This document shows, one piece after another, positions 36,491 through 49,800 of a DNA stretch of 60,000 nt (positions are counted from its first letter, which is position 1; each line of letters starts with the position of its first letter). This stretch comes from Antedon mediterranea (lineage: Eukaryota; Echinodermata; Crinoidea; Comatulida; Antedonidae). Location: positions 4,200,288-4,260,287 of the forward strand of contig NC_092676.1 in NCBI RefSeq assembly GCF_964355755.1, in the 5' to 3' direction. The position numbers and the translations under genes are program-made. The notes beneath the pieces are model-generated. The model was not told the origin of the DNA. It saw only the letters and a list, made by a program, of their open reading frames with translations, and did not search any database.

Positions 36491-37811
36491 AGCTCCCAGG
36501 TTTATTAGTACGTACATGGACAACAATAAATAAAAATCGTTCGTAATATACCTAGCTTACTAAAACAGGAATAGTGTATCATTGTTAAATATTACACCAA
36601 TTATTATTATATCAAAATTGATTAAATTATCTTCTACATAGGCCTCTTATCTAGGTTAGGGCTAAGCATATTAGCTAAAGTTTAATTTTAGGCCTAGTAT
36701 TACAATTGTCGGACGTAAGTCTTTTTTCACACGCGCTCCAGAATTCTGTCGCAATTTTTTTCTTTGCGGCATGTTATTGGATCGGCATATCAGTTACCTT
36801 TTATTCACCGCCAGTTATTGAACTTGTCCTGGCAATCGCTGTTCACCTTATTTGCGAGAGAGGTACACGTGTTGTTCCTAGAGAATGGAATGTCAAAAAT
36901 GTCTTTGGCACGCCGCTCAGAGAGAAGTCTGTGCGTTGCTGCTGAAACCACGTGCTATAGGAGGGGAATGCACCACAATCCTCTGAGCTGAGGGCTGAAT
37001 CATTCCGCTACCTGCTAAATAGTAAAGAGGGATTTTCCATCTCTCGGGTCTACTGGATCTAGGCGCAGGGGTGTGACAAAATATTATTTTCACTCTGCTT
37101 TGTTCGAGAGACATGTGAAATGTCAACAAACATTGCAGTCATTTGATGAGTGTGTCGCTATAACAATTATTGTTTATCGAAAGTTGAAGACTGTCGTTCA
37201 GATTTTTGAACCGTAGTTTGGGCACTTTTGTAAAAGTAAAATTTGACACGATATGACTTGAATGAAAAAACAATCGTTACATAAAAATAAACAACATGAT
37301 GAGTGTATACACGAATCTATTTAGATACGCTTGTATCGATTGATTATTAGGCCTATAATATAGCATAATAGCACGTTAAGATATGGCTCGCACCTTTTTG
37401 AAATTGTAAACTATATGCCTCGCATGCCTCGCACTTTTGGAAATGATAAAATGATGCCTCGCACAAATATTTGGCATGCCTCGCGTGCCTCGCACTTTGT
37501 CAACACTCGAACCAAACCCTCATGCAATAACTGTATATATTAACATAATATTTTTATGTACAAAATAATTCCAAGAAAAAACATTTCTAAACGTCAACTT
37601 CCAATTAGTTATAATGATATAACTACTGAAGTAAACACACAAAATTACTGCAGTAATCATTTCATTATAATTGATAAGAAATTAACCTACAAACCAGCAT
37701 GAGTATCCAACATTTTTCAGATGACCTTTGACCCCAAGTAAGTGTCATATGTTTGTAATATTGTTTTGTATCATTGTGCATTTTTTTCTTCATTTTGCCA
37801 TTCATTGTTAG

Positions 37812-37880
37812 GGGTCATGCAAACTCAAGTAGGGGCTAACTTTGATCAAGCCTTTGGTACGTCATCTACCAAAACGTCAG
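37812..37880 (+). CDS. PICALM: AP180/PICALM-like gene, exon
   Basis: A 69-bp exon between cattgttag and gtaggt. It encodes VMQTQVGANFDQAFGTSSTK and TSG. It enters in phase 1 and leaves one base, which fits the GGGELL reading of the next exon. Confidence 0.6.
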
Positions 37881-40800
37881 GTAGGTTCATGCAATGGGTA
37901 TTAATACCCAAAGAAGGGGAGGGTGCAATCTAGAAGTAGTGGTACAATCTAGAATTAGGATACTAACTTGAAGAACGGATATAGCAAAGGGGAAAAGGTC
38001 ATTCCGAAATTCTAGAAACAGATCGAAAGCCCTGCCCTTTTGTTTCATAAGAGTTCAGTATCACTAACATTTTATTTTTTTAATTCAAGTTCAACTTTAA
38101 AATCAGATTTTTTTTTTTTTCAAGCAATTCAAAGAACGGGTCATTCTAAACAAAAAATGAATACTTTAACTAATGATGTTTACTGTATTGCCAAACAAAT
38201 GCATTTTACTTTAAAGGCCAAAACTCGAGTTGCAAAAGGTGATTAATTTTGGCATTTTTTTGTCACATTTTATTGTTTATTTTATGTGTGTGACAAATAA
38301 AGTATTTACACAAATGTATCGTTTCTTGCATTGAATCCAATACAAATTTTAATTTCTGCCATGTTATCTTATATTTTGTTGAATTTTAACAATTTTTAAT
38401 AACATTTTTAGTTCATTTAGTGTTTATTGTGTTCAGAATGTTCTATTAAGAATGTTAAGCGTTCATGCCGCATGCGTTATTAATTTGCCAGGCCTGCATA
38501 ATCAATTTACATTAGAGATTATTTACAATAATGTACTATGTATGTGCTGCCCTCTCTTGTTTGATTTACACAAGTTAAGCCTATGTGGGGGCAGTATAAT
38601 TGTCAAAACCTTCTAACCATTTCAAGATCTTGTCTCGTGTTTAATTTCCCAGGCATGCAAAATCAATTTACGTTAATAGTATATGATTATCTTTAATCCT
38701 CTATCTCAAATGTACTATGTTGTTATTTTTTGCCTGCGAGCTTGCAGTATATTAAACTAGATATTAAAATGTATTATGAATATTATTACGAGCACTGTGT
38801 TATAATAAGTATAATGCTGTCTGAAAACTAATATAATAATTAACAAAATAAAAAATGATTTCATATTGATAAATTTCAGGCGGAGGTGAATTACTCGGAG
38901 AGGTATGCAGCCGATGAACAAGAGAATAGAACCAACACCCCCCGCAGAAAATCTTGTTTCAAATGGAACAAGCAAGGATATTGATTCCACATTGGCACAT
39001 CTAGCCACTAAATCTAAATATGAAAGGAGGAACACCGAAAAAGTAATTATATATGACCTTTGACTCTTAATTTCAAATTCAGATATTTACACCTCTTAGA
39101 AATGTGTATACTCTACACTTATATTTGTTTTATTTCAACATTATTTTACGAGGGTGGTCCATCCAGCCGAAGCTGATCATTAGGGACCCTCACAAAAATA
39201 CAATATGACAAGACATAAACATGTAACAATTCTCACTGATTGTAAACAATTAAATTAAAATTAGAATTTATAAAGATAAACAAAATCAAATAATGCACAA
39301 TTTGCATAAATGTAAAATTAGTAATTAAATAAAATAAAATAATGTATTGTATGTATGTATATTATAACTTCTCTTCCCAATCTTCTCCCACACCCCCTCC
39401 TCATCCTATCCAAGCAATCTCACTGTACTTTGTGTCTACAAGGATTTAATATTATAACTTCTCTTCCCCATCTTCTCCCACACCCCCTCCTCATCCTATC
39501 CAAGCAATCTCACTGTACTTTGTGTCTACAAGGACTTAATATTATAACTTCTCTTCCCCATCTCCTCCCACACCCCCTCCTCCCACACCCTCTCCTCATC
39601 CTATCCAAGCAATCTCACTTATGCTATATTTCTTTCTATCTATCCAATGTTAGTTTCATTATGATGCATGACTTATTTCATGGAAAACGTAAAGAATTAC
39701 TAATAATGAATATTTTAGTGCTAATTGTTTCTCAACATTGATAAGAAATTGAGAATTGAGATTGACGATTAAATTTTGTACATACGGATTTAAATCTGAT
39801 TGGTTATTTGGTTGTTGGACAAAATTGTAGACAGTTGATTGGTTGGCTTAATAATAGGCAGTTGATTGGCTGGTAGATTGAAACAAGTAAAAGATAGTTG
39901 ATTGAAAGATGGACAAAATTTAAATAGACAATTGATTGGTTGAATAAGGTGTAAAGAGCCAAATAGAGGACAAAACTTAAAAGAGAGTTTATTGGCTAGT
40001 TGATCAAACAAAGTTGTAGGTACTTCATTGGAAGATAGACACATATTTGACAAAATTAATGATGTTTGATTGGCTGGTTCATTGTAATCGTTCTATCTTT
40101 GTTCATGCAACATCTAGTATAACTATAAGAACATTATTTACTTTTGGAAAATAAATTTTAGAAAAATAAATATATAAAACAATAAAACATCATGTTCTAA
40201 TTTATTGATATATATCATTGTAGTGAATTTATCTTTAGTTGGTTCCGAGCTTTCTCAGGCGTATATATTTCCACGCGACGTACACAGCTGTCACTGAATG
40301 ATAACTCATACAAAAAGTATATTTAACTCAACTAGAACTTTTATTCCTTGAAATTCGATTAATACATCTTTCTACCACTACCAGTCAAGCCTAATATTTT
40401 CCTTATCATCTTTCCGTTTATCTACTCTGATCTTATTCTCCCTTCTCCTCTAATATCTATTACATTCTACTTTTATACTGGATATGCAAATTTTAGGCTT
40501 CAGAGGAGGATAACATTTTCCCTCCAAAAATTATACGATTTTGATTGGCTAATAATAAGGCGGACCTGGTCTTAAGCATCCTTCTTTAAACACAGAGAAT
40601 TACAACATACCTAATATGACATTCCCCTTTTTGGGAAAAAGATTGTGTCAATCTTTCCAAAATTTTTAACATTTAAAACCATTTTACTTTAAACTATCTA
40701 CAAATAACACCTCTATAACATTATTATGCACGGCTTAATCCATCTGCATTTCCAATTAATGATCCTTTCTTGTAAATAACTTTAGATTTATATCCTTGTA

Positions 40801-43800
40801 AAAACAGAGCCCATCTCATAAGTCTAACATTGGCACCCTTCATTGAGTCCATCCATCTCAATGCCTGGTGGTCAGTATGAACTTGAAATTCACAACCATA
40901 CAGATAATACTTAAGTTTATTGATAGCCCAAACAATAGAGAGGCACTCTTTTTCTGGCACAGAATATCTCTGCTCATGTACAGATAACTTTCTACTTAAG
41001 TACACAATGGGATAATCATTTTAATACCCTCACCATCTATTTGGCTCAGCACTGCACCTATGCCATAATTTGAGGCATCGGTTTGCAATATAAACATCTT
41101 ATCAAAATTTGGGGCTTTTAATACATTATCATCAGTAAGTCGTTTCTTTAAAGTTACAAAGGCATTTTCACATTGTTCATTCCACTTAACGGTATTACTT
41201 TTACTCTTTAAAGTTAAATCAATCAATGGCTTAGCAATATCGGCATAGTACTGTACAAATTTTCTGTAATAGCCCGTTAATCCGAGAAATGATCGGACTT
41301 GTTTCTTAGACAAAGGTCTGGGGAACTTTTCCACAGCCTCAACCTTATCAATCATGGGTCTAATTTCTCCATTACCAATCTTATGCCCCAGAAATTCTAC
41401 CTGTGCATAGGCAATTTTACATTTCAAAGGCTTTACTGTCAATCCAGCACTACTTAATCTTTCTAATACATCATTCAAATGAAAAATATGATCTTTCCAA
41501 GTTTGACTATAAATACATATGTCATCTATATATGCCTTAGCATATCCTTCAGTACCTTGTAATACCTTATCCATTAATCTTTGGAAAGTACTAGAGCTAT
41601 TTTGCATACCAAATGGAAGTACATTGTAACAATACTGTCCAAATTGTGTAATAAATGCTGATTTGTCTTTGGTCTTAGGATCCAGAGGCACCTGGTAAAA
41701 TCCTTTAGTTAGATCTAACGTAGTTATGTATATCGCGGATGATACCTCATCCAACATTTCGTCTATGCGAGGCATAACATAAGGGTCAAATTGTGTAGTC
41801 TTATTTAGTGATCTAAAATCTGTCACCATTCTAATTTGATTCTGGCCTTTCTTCAGGGCAATAATAGGTGCAGCATAGGCACTAACTGTAGGTTCTATTA
41901 TACCCATAGCCAACATACTATCTAATTCCTCTTTCAATTTACCCTTTAATGCTTGGGGCGTTCTATATGCCCTATGCCTTATAGGCATTTCACCACTAGT
42001 CTTAATTTCATGTGTCACTAAGTGAGTTCTACCTGGTACATCCGAGAATACATTCTGTTGGTACTTTAACAATTCTGTTAATTGTTTAGTTTGTGTATCA
42101 TTTAAATTACTACTAACGTTAACATCTCTCCATGTTTGTGATTGATGATAAGACAATCCTATGTCTATTTCACTATCTAACTCATTGTCATGGACAGTTT
42201 CATTTAAGTCTACTTCTTCTATCGACTGAACATTTGTTACTACATAATAACCATCTTTACTTATTTCTACTTTATCATACCATCTCTTTAACATATTAAC
42301 ATGTAGAATTTGTTTTTCTTTTCTTCTACCTCCTATGTATATTTCATAATTTACATCATTGACCTTTTTTGCAACAATGAAGGGGCCTTGCCATTTACTG
42401 TCTAACTTACTATTTCCTACTGGAAGGAATATCAACACTTTGTCCCCTTCTACAAATTTTCTATCAATAGCATTCTTGTTATAATTGTGGGACATAATTT
42501 CTTGTTGTTCAAGTTTGTTTACATTAGCATCTTTCATTAATTCCTCCATTTTTTTTCTTATGTCTAACATGTATTTGATAACATCAGTAGATGTTTCTTC
42601 ATCTTCTACCCAATTACTTTTGAGTAAACTCAAGGGTCCCCTCACCTCTCTACCATAAAGCAATTTAAAAGGTGAATGGCCCGTTGCTTTACTAGGAACT
42701 TCTCTGTATGCAAACAGAAAGGGGGGTATGTAGTTATCCCAATTTTTTCTTTGCTTAACTGTAAGTGTCCTTATCATATTTTTCAATGTACCATGAAATC
42801 TTTCAACAAGCCCATTGCTTTGGGGGTGGTACACTGTAGTCTTTAATTGATTAATCCCCAACATACTACATATAGATTGCATAATTGAAGACATGAAATT
42901 AGTTCCTTGATCATGTACAATCTCTTCGGGTAATCCTACTCTAGTAAAGACTTCTATTAGAGCCCTGGCTACTGTTTCAGCTCTAACATTGGGTAACGGG
43001 ATAGCATCCGGATATCTCGTAGCATAGTCAATTATAGTAAGCATATATTTGTTATTACGGCTTGTTCTAGATAAGGGTCCAACAATGTATATCGCTATAC
43101 GTTTAAATGGTATACTTATAATCGGTAATGGTATCAAAGTATGTTTCCTTTTACTTTTACCCTTATCTACCTTTTGGCATTCCTTACATACTTTACAATA
43201 GACTACCACATCTTTAAATATACCTGGCCAATAGAATTGGTTCAGGATCCTACTTTTAGTTTTCTCAACACCCATGTGACCTGCAAATGGCACATTATGA
43301 CCTAAGTGTAATACACCCTGTCTACACTGAGTGGGTAATACAATCTGTTCCACTTGGTTATACTTATCTTTAATACTACTCCAATTTCTCATCAATATAC
43401 CTTGTCTCATAAAGAAACACACCCTATGCTGACCTATTTCTTCTATAGGGACTACCCTGTCAAACACTCCTTTGAGTGAGTCATCCTTAGTTTGCAATTT
43501 GATCAGTTCTTGTTTAGTTAGGTTCAGCTTGTGCTGTTGTTCATAAGTTTTACGTTTGACTGTTTTATCTTTAGCTTTATCCTCATTTTCGTCAAACAAA
43601 TTATTCATTTCTGTTCCATTCATATCATCTAAACACTTAGTTTTATTTACTTTGTTGTCATTTACTACTGTTTTCAACAATTGTACATTAGTTTCTTTAG
43701 GCGGCTCTTCTATCGGCTTAAAGTTACTATCTTTCCCTAACAATATCATTTCGTCTTGTATTCTAACATCATTTTCTATTCTGGCTTGCTCCCTAGTTAG

Positions 43801-46800
43801 GACGAACATTTCTTTAGCCATTGTTTCCCCACAATTCTGGTCCAAATCATGACCCAATAACATGTCCCTCTGTAATCCTTCGATTACGGCTACAATCACT
43901 TTTCCTGTCACTATCTTACTTTCTATAGCTACCTCAGCTAAGGGGACGGTAATATCGCCTCCTATACCTCTTAACGTAACCCATTTTCCTGGCAAGTAAC
44001 ATTTGTTAGGCACTAGACTTTCCTTAACAGCTGACTGGGTACATCCCGAGTCTCTAAGCATAGTTATATCCTGTCCTTCTAATTTTCCTGTTATTGTACA
44101 CTTCTCCATTTTATTTTCTACACTATCCATAACTACTTGGGGTCTATCTGATTTTATTTCTTCACATCTTAAGCCATCTTTCACATTCGGGCCCTTCTTA
44201 GTGTCACTAGTCTTTCCTTTTGCTACCATCTTAGGACAATCCCCTATTTTATGTCCCTTCTCCTTACAATTGAAGCATAGGCCATTAATCCATTCATTTG
44301 AAGGTTCTCTCTGTTGGAAATTTCTACCATAGTTATGGAATTTGCCTCCCCTTCCGTGATACCTATTGTATCCTTGCTGCCTAGCTCCAGGGTTATTCTG
44401 AGTCGTACTATTCTTAGGTTTACTATTTTCTTGGCCCTTATAATACGTAGGCTTATTTTCAGAATTTACGGCTTTCCAATAGCCACGGCCACCTCTATTA
44501 GCTATATAATCATCGGCTATCATAGCCATATCATAGCTCTTATTTACTTGTTTATCTCTAAGATAAAGCCTCAGATCTTCAGGCATTTTATCAAGTGCCT
44601 GTTCCATTATAATCATTTCAATAATGCCTGCAGCATCATCTTCTTTTACATTAGCACATTTCATCCAACATTTTAAATAATGGGAGAGCTCATTCAGCCA
44701 TTCCCTGATGGACATATCTTTAACTCTGTTTGAATTTCTAAATTTAAATCTGTAGGTCTCTGCGGACACATCATACTTTTCTAAGATTGCCTTCTTTAAG
44801 GTATCATAATCTACACATTCTTTTACGGTTAAGGATGCATATGCTGTCCTAGCTTTACCAGACAGTTCAGGTGCTAACCTAGCGGACCACGTATTCTTAT
44901 CCCAACCTGTGGCTTCTGCCAAGTGTTCAAATGTTCTAAAATATATATCAATATCATCTTATTCCTTCAAAGTAGGAACCTTTACCTTCATTTCATCTAC
45001 TATATTCCTAGCATTACTGTAGCTAGACCTATTTTCTAATTCCATCATTTTCACTCTTTCTTGTGATTCTATTTTCTTTTGCTCTATATCTGCTTTTAAT
45101 CTTAATTGGTCTTGTTGGTATTGTAATTCTAACTTTTTGTTTTCGGCCTCGAACTTCATTCGAAAATATTCGAGCATCATATCTTTAGGCATACCGCCGG
45201 GTATTTCGGGCAAATCAATATCCCTAGCCATTTTATCATATATTTCATTGACTTGGTCAACCTCTTCTTGGTCAACCATATCTTCCCTAGTATCTTTGTC
45301 TTGATTCCATTCAGATATGTAAAAATATGAAATCCACATAAATTTTTAAATGCAATACAATATAAGACATTAATTTACTTCAAAGTCACAAACAACGTTC
45401 CAAGTTCGCTCCGTACAAAAATTTACTTTCGAAATAAAAAAATAGTTTACAAAGTCAGCTTTGCAAATCTTCTCAAAATTTACTGGGCTTTCTTCTGTTA
45501 CTTCAGTCTTCTTCTTTTCTGATCTCGGTGAATATATATCTCCAATGAATATCCAGCAGTCTTGAGTAGGTACCTTGAGCTCAACAGTACTTCTTCTTCG
45601 TTGTAATATCCAAACAACGCACGGTATAAAAACTGTCAGGAATCCAGATCTTCGTAACCATTTAACTTTTTGGTTACTGATTTAACAGGCCCGTAGAGTA
45701 GGCACTGTCACTTCTTCTTCTTCTTCTTCTTGATACTTAAATCATGTATCTTAAACAAAAATTTTCACCGCTGCCACCATGTAGTGAATTTATCTTAGTT
45801 GGTTCCGAGCTTTCTCAGGCGTATATATTTCTACGCGACGTACACAGCTGTCACTGAATGATAACTCATACAAAAAGTATATTTAACTCAACTAGAACTT
45901 TTATTCCTTGAAATTCGATTAATACATCTTTCTACCACTACCAGTCAAGCCTAATATTTTCCTTATCATCTTTCCGTTTATCTACTCTGATCTTATTCTC
46001 CCTTCTCCTCTAATATCTATTACATTCTACTTTTATACTGGATATGCAAATTTTAGGCTTCAGAGGAGGATAACATTTTCCCTCCAAAAATTATACGATT
46101 TTGATTGGCTAATAATAAGGCGGACCTGGTCTAAAGCATCCTTCTCTAAACACAGAGAATTACAACATACCTAATATGACAATCATGAAATATATTGTCC
46201 TCCATAAAAAATAATTTTTTAACATTTTTGTATAGAATAGAATATGTAGAATATGCCATTTTAATGTCACATAATAGTCGGATTGAAACAACATTTATTT
46301 ACCAGAAAAAAATGTAATTTAATGCCAAAAATAGTCAAATTTGCTGAATTTTGTTATTTTAAAAGTGAAAACATTTTTTCAGTTCTTTTTCCCCAATGGA
46401 AGTAATTAACTTTATTAAAACTACAAATACAAAATAATTTATTCAAAGTCTGATTTTATTAATCTTCATTTTTCATGTTTTTGGGGGACAATAAATGTTT
46501 ACCTGATAATTTTCAGAGCCGATCACCAATGGACCAAAAACCCTTCCAAGAATATGAAGACAGGTGGCGCTAATTGGGCCCCACAACAGACGACGTCAAC
46601 AACGACATGGCCACAAGGACAACAATATATGGTAAGATATAAATATAAGATCATATATTTTAGTATTACTGTTAAGCGTTTTACAGCATTTATGAAAGTC
46701 AATGTTCTAAAGATTGACGATTATGTTTTGTATCTGTACATACTGTATTGAATTGTTATTGGTTGGTTGGTTGTCCGACAAAATCGTAAACAGTTGATTG

Positions 46801-49800
46801 GTTGACAAAATTACAGACAATTGATTGGCTGATTTGATTGACTCAAGTTATAGTTTGATAGTCACACTGCTGATTGGTTGACAAAAGTATGAAGAGCTAA
46901 TTGTGTAACAAAGTTAAAGACAGTTGATTGGCCGGTTGAAACACAAAATCATAGACTTTTGATTGGTTGATAACATTGTAGACAGTTGATTGGCTAAATA
47001 GACAAGGCAGTTAATTTTGAAACAAGTCAAAGAAAGTTGATTGTCTGGTTGATTGAAACAAGTCAAAGAAAGTTGATTGGCTGAAATTATACACGGTCGA
47101 CAATACATCATTTACTACTATTGAATTGTTAATATGTTTTTTCAAGATGTTGTTTTCTTCCTATTTTCAATGCTTATCACAGGAGGTACAGTAATATTAT
47201 GGTTTCAAAACTAATTTACTCTTTAATCTAGTGTGTGACAATGTTTGTAGATAATTTGGGAGAATATAAATATAGGGGAGTCCTTTTATTATATAACCGC
47301 ATCATCAGTAGGCCCATCATCAACATCTTTAGCTTTATTGTAATCATATCGTTAATGTCATCATCAGTATTGTCATCATCATCATCATCACCATCATTGT
47401 CACCATGATCATCATCATCGTCATCATCATCGTTATTGTCGTCGTTATTGTCGTCGTCATCATTATCTCCTTCATCATCATCATCATCACCATTATCATC
47501 ATCTTTATCATCATTATCATCACCATCATCTTTATCATCATCTTAATCATCTTCATCTTTTTCATCATCATCATATTCATCATCATTATCACCATCATCA
47601 TTATCACCATGATCTTCATCATCATCACCATCATCTTCATCAAATAACATCATCTGACATTGTTTTGCCATTAAAGTGGAGGTGCTCTCAAAAAATTTCA
47701 CATTTTTATTTTATTCAGTTCATAATAAAGATTCTGTAAATCAGACTAGGCCTACAGCCCTCGAAATTGGGACGAAATGACCTCGGCAAAAAAAATGCCG
47801 ATGTAAACGAAGCCCACCTCGGCAACACGTCGGCATTTTTTTTGTTCAGCCCCCAAAGCTATTTTTAGTATTCAATCACACACACATTAACTGTACTGTA
47901 CCTAAAAATAGCTGTGTTGATAATGTACAGCGCATTTGCGGCGCGGCTTGCTCTCTAAATAATAACCACGCAAACAAACCACTCGGTTTTCAATCCCCAA
48001 TACAAGTTGGACTCTTCCATTCTCTCAGCCAAGTAACAAGAAGTCATGTGATTTGTCATGCCTCACTAAACTCACATCACACGACGATAGAGCTGAGCGT
48101 GGTTCGTTGTTGTTGTAAACGCCGGAGCGGTCGCTGGCCTCGCCTCTCTCTGTCCGGCCCTATCTTGTGTGTAAAATAAAACCAGTGTAGGCCTAGGCCT
48201 AATAATAACTCCAACGTACAAATATTTTAAGATATATTGAATTCACTTGTAACGAAGGTAAATTTAAAAAAAACAGTAATAGGCATAAAACTATTTATTT
48301 GCTGTGTATGTGGTAGCCTTGAGTTTACTCCAAGGCCTAAATCAATAAAAAGAGCCTCTGCAAATCAATGCCGTGGTAAGCTAGCAGGACCTCGGCATAA
48401 GTGTTCGTTTGATCGGATCGGACGTGGACGGATGTCTATTATTATGAGCAGGGAGGAGACGGAAATGATACACGTGTAGTTAGCGCGTCTCGTCAGCTCG
48501 AGCGATCCGAGAGATAAAGAGACGTGACGTAACATAACTAGGTAACGTGACCTCAACTAAGGTCATTACCTAACTGCTGAAAAAAATATACAGCGATTTT
48601 TCGATATTTTAAAAAAATTTTTTATTTTTCTGATTTCTCAGAAACTGCTTATTTTGATATGATTTTTTATGTTTGTACATACTAATATTAATATACTGAA
48701 GTAAATAACAGAAGGAAAAGCCCTGAGTACACCTCCACTTTAATATCATCCTTACACCTAAAATGTCATGATTTCATTAATAACATCATCATCATCATCA
48801 TCATCTAATATTATCACCAATATTGTCATTATTCTTGCAATATATTTCCATCATCTTATTAATATTATCATTATATTGTCATATCATCCTTCCTATTATT
48901 TATGACATCATAATCATTTAGAATCATTATCAATATTGTGAGTAGTAAACAGCATGGTTCATAGCCAACCATTTTGTGTCAATAAGCATGTTACATCTGA
49001 TGGTTTAAACTGTGTAAATATTGTAATTTTTACATTACACAATAATTAGAAATACTGTAAAAGTATTTTGTTCAGTGAAATTCTGAGTAGGATTTAATTA
49101 TGAACATTATTGCCATATTTGGCTAATTACAAATACTAATATTATCATTTTTTGATAACCCGTATCGCCCTAATTATATAAAAACACTATACCATTTGGA
49201 TAAACTTAGTATATCCCACAAGGCCCCACCACAGGAAGCTGAAAACATTATTGGATGCAACTATACAGTAGTCAAACACATGATTGCTAAACAAAAAAAT
49301 GATTATATTATTTCTTAATTTGTAGCAACATACTAGAAACAACTTTTATGTACAGCTCGCACCATTTAGTTTTATTTATTTATTTTTATTTTAATTCAAA
49401 TTATCACACAGGCACAAAATAAGAAAAACATAAAATAAACCATGACATTAAAAACGTAGCACTAACAAATTATATTTTTGTATATACAGTACTATAAACT
49501 CTTTACAAATGCATGTTTCAATATTATTATTTTTCTTTATGTTCTTCTTGTAATTTAGTATACCTTACATCTGTTATCCATCACTACGTATAAACATATG
49601 TTAGTAAGTTAGTTATTTTTTGTAAAATTCTGCATGAGTTCCACTTACATGTAATCCTGTTTTATTTACCTTTGACATTCTTAAAGGAGGGAATCCAGTC
49701 TCAGCCACCCAAGCCGGTAAGTAGACACACATATGGCCACTCTTCATACGGACCTCTTACTCGTCTTCGGGTTTTGAAAAATTATAATGTTTCGTTTTTC

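Larger units (their letters stand above)
27163..37508. mobile_element. Giant 10.3-kb foldback element, Mutator-like 9-bp target duplication
   Basis: GAACCAAAC occurs exactly at both outer edges (27154-27162 and 37509-37517). The ends are inverted: GGGTAGTAACAAAGTGCGAG on the left and, read inward from the right, GAGTGTTGACAAAGTGCGAG. Both then continue as TGCGAGGCA-type short repeats for roughly 100-140 bp. Inside, an inverted repeat (28203-28347 with 36353-36490) and two opposed satellite arrays (28690-30000 and 31010-32565) make most of it a large inverted structure. The right arm was later enlarged by the hAT-like element 32852-36308. No transposase frame was found, so it is non-autonomous. 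A 9-10 bp duplication is typical of Mutator-like elements, but this assignment is inference. Confidence 0.8.
40219..46181 (-). mobile_element. Gmr1-like Ty3/gypsy LTR retrotransposon (integrase before RT)
   Basis: The LTRs at 40219-40621 (403 bp) and 45780-46181 (402 bp) begin TGTAGTGAATTT and end AATATGACA. ATCAT duplicates flank the element (40214-40218 and 46182-46186). Minus-strand coding order is gag, CCHC knuckle, protease, integrase, reverse transcriptase, RNase H. Integrase upstream of RT is the defining Gmr1 arrangement among gypsy elements. The LTRs differ at only about four positions, so the insertion is fairly recent. The coding region has an in-frame TAA, a frameshift and a missing integrase Asp, so this copy cannot be autonomous. 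It sits antisense in an intron of the PICALM-like gene. Confidence 0.95.

Noticed and set aside
36706-36991. Two overlapping plus-strand frames, one with a hydrophobic stretch
   Set aside because: They overlap in different frames inside the giant foldback, with no splice context or homology recognised.
37720-37736. A possible 17-bp microexon (between ttttcag and gtaagt) of the PICALM-like gene; also a DR1-like TGACCTTTGACCCC site
   Set aside because: Its length would put a stop in the frame required by the next exon, and similar TGACCTTTGAC strings occur in repeats here, so neither a microexon nor a receptor site is supported.
39790-40053. An 87-codon minus frame and a similar one at 46914-47111
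   Set aside because: Both are translations of the GTTGATTGG minisatellite.
47344-47647. Met/Ile-rich frames on both strands
   Set aside because: Direct translation of the ATC microsatellite.
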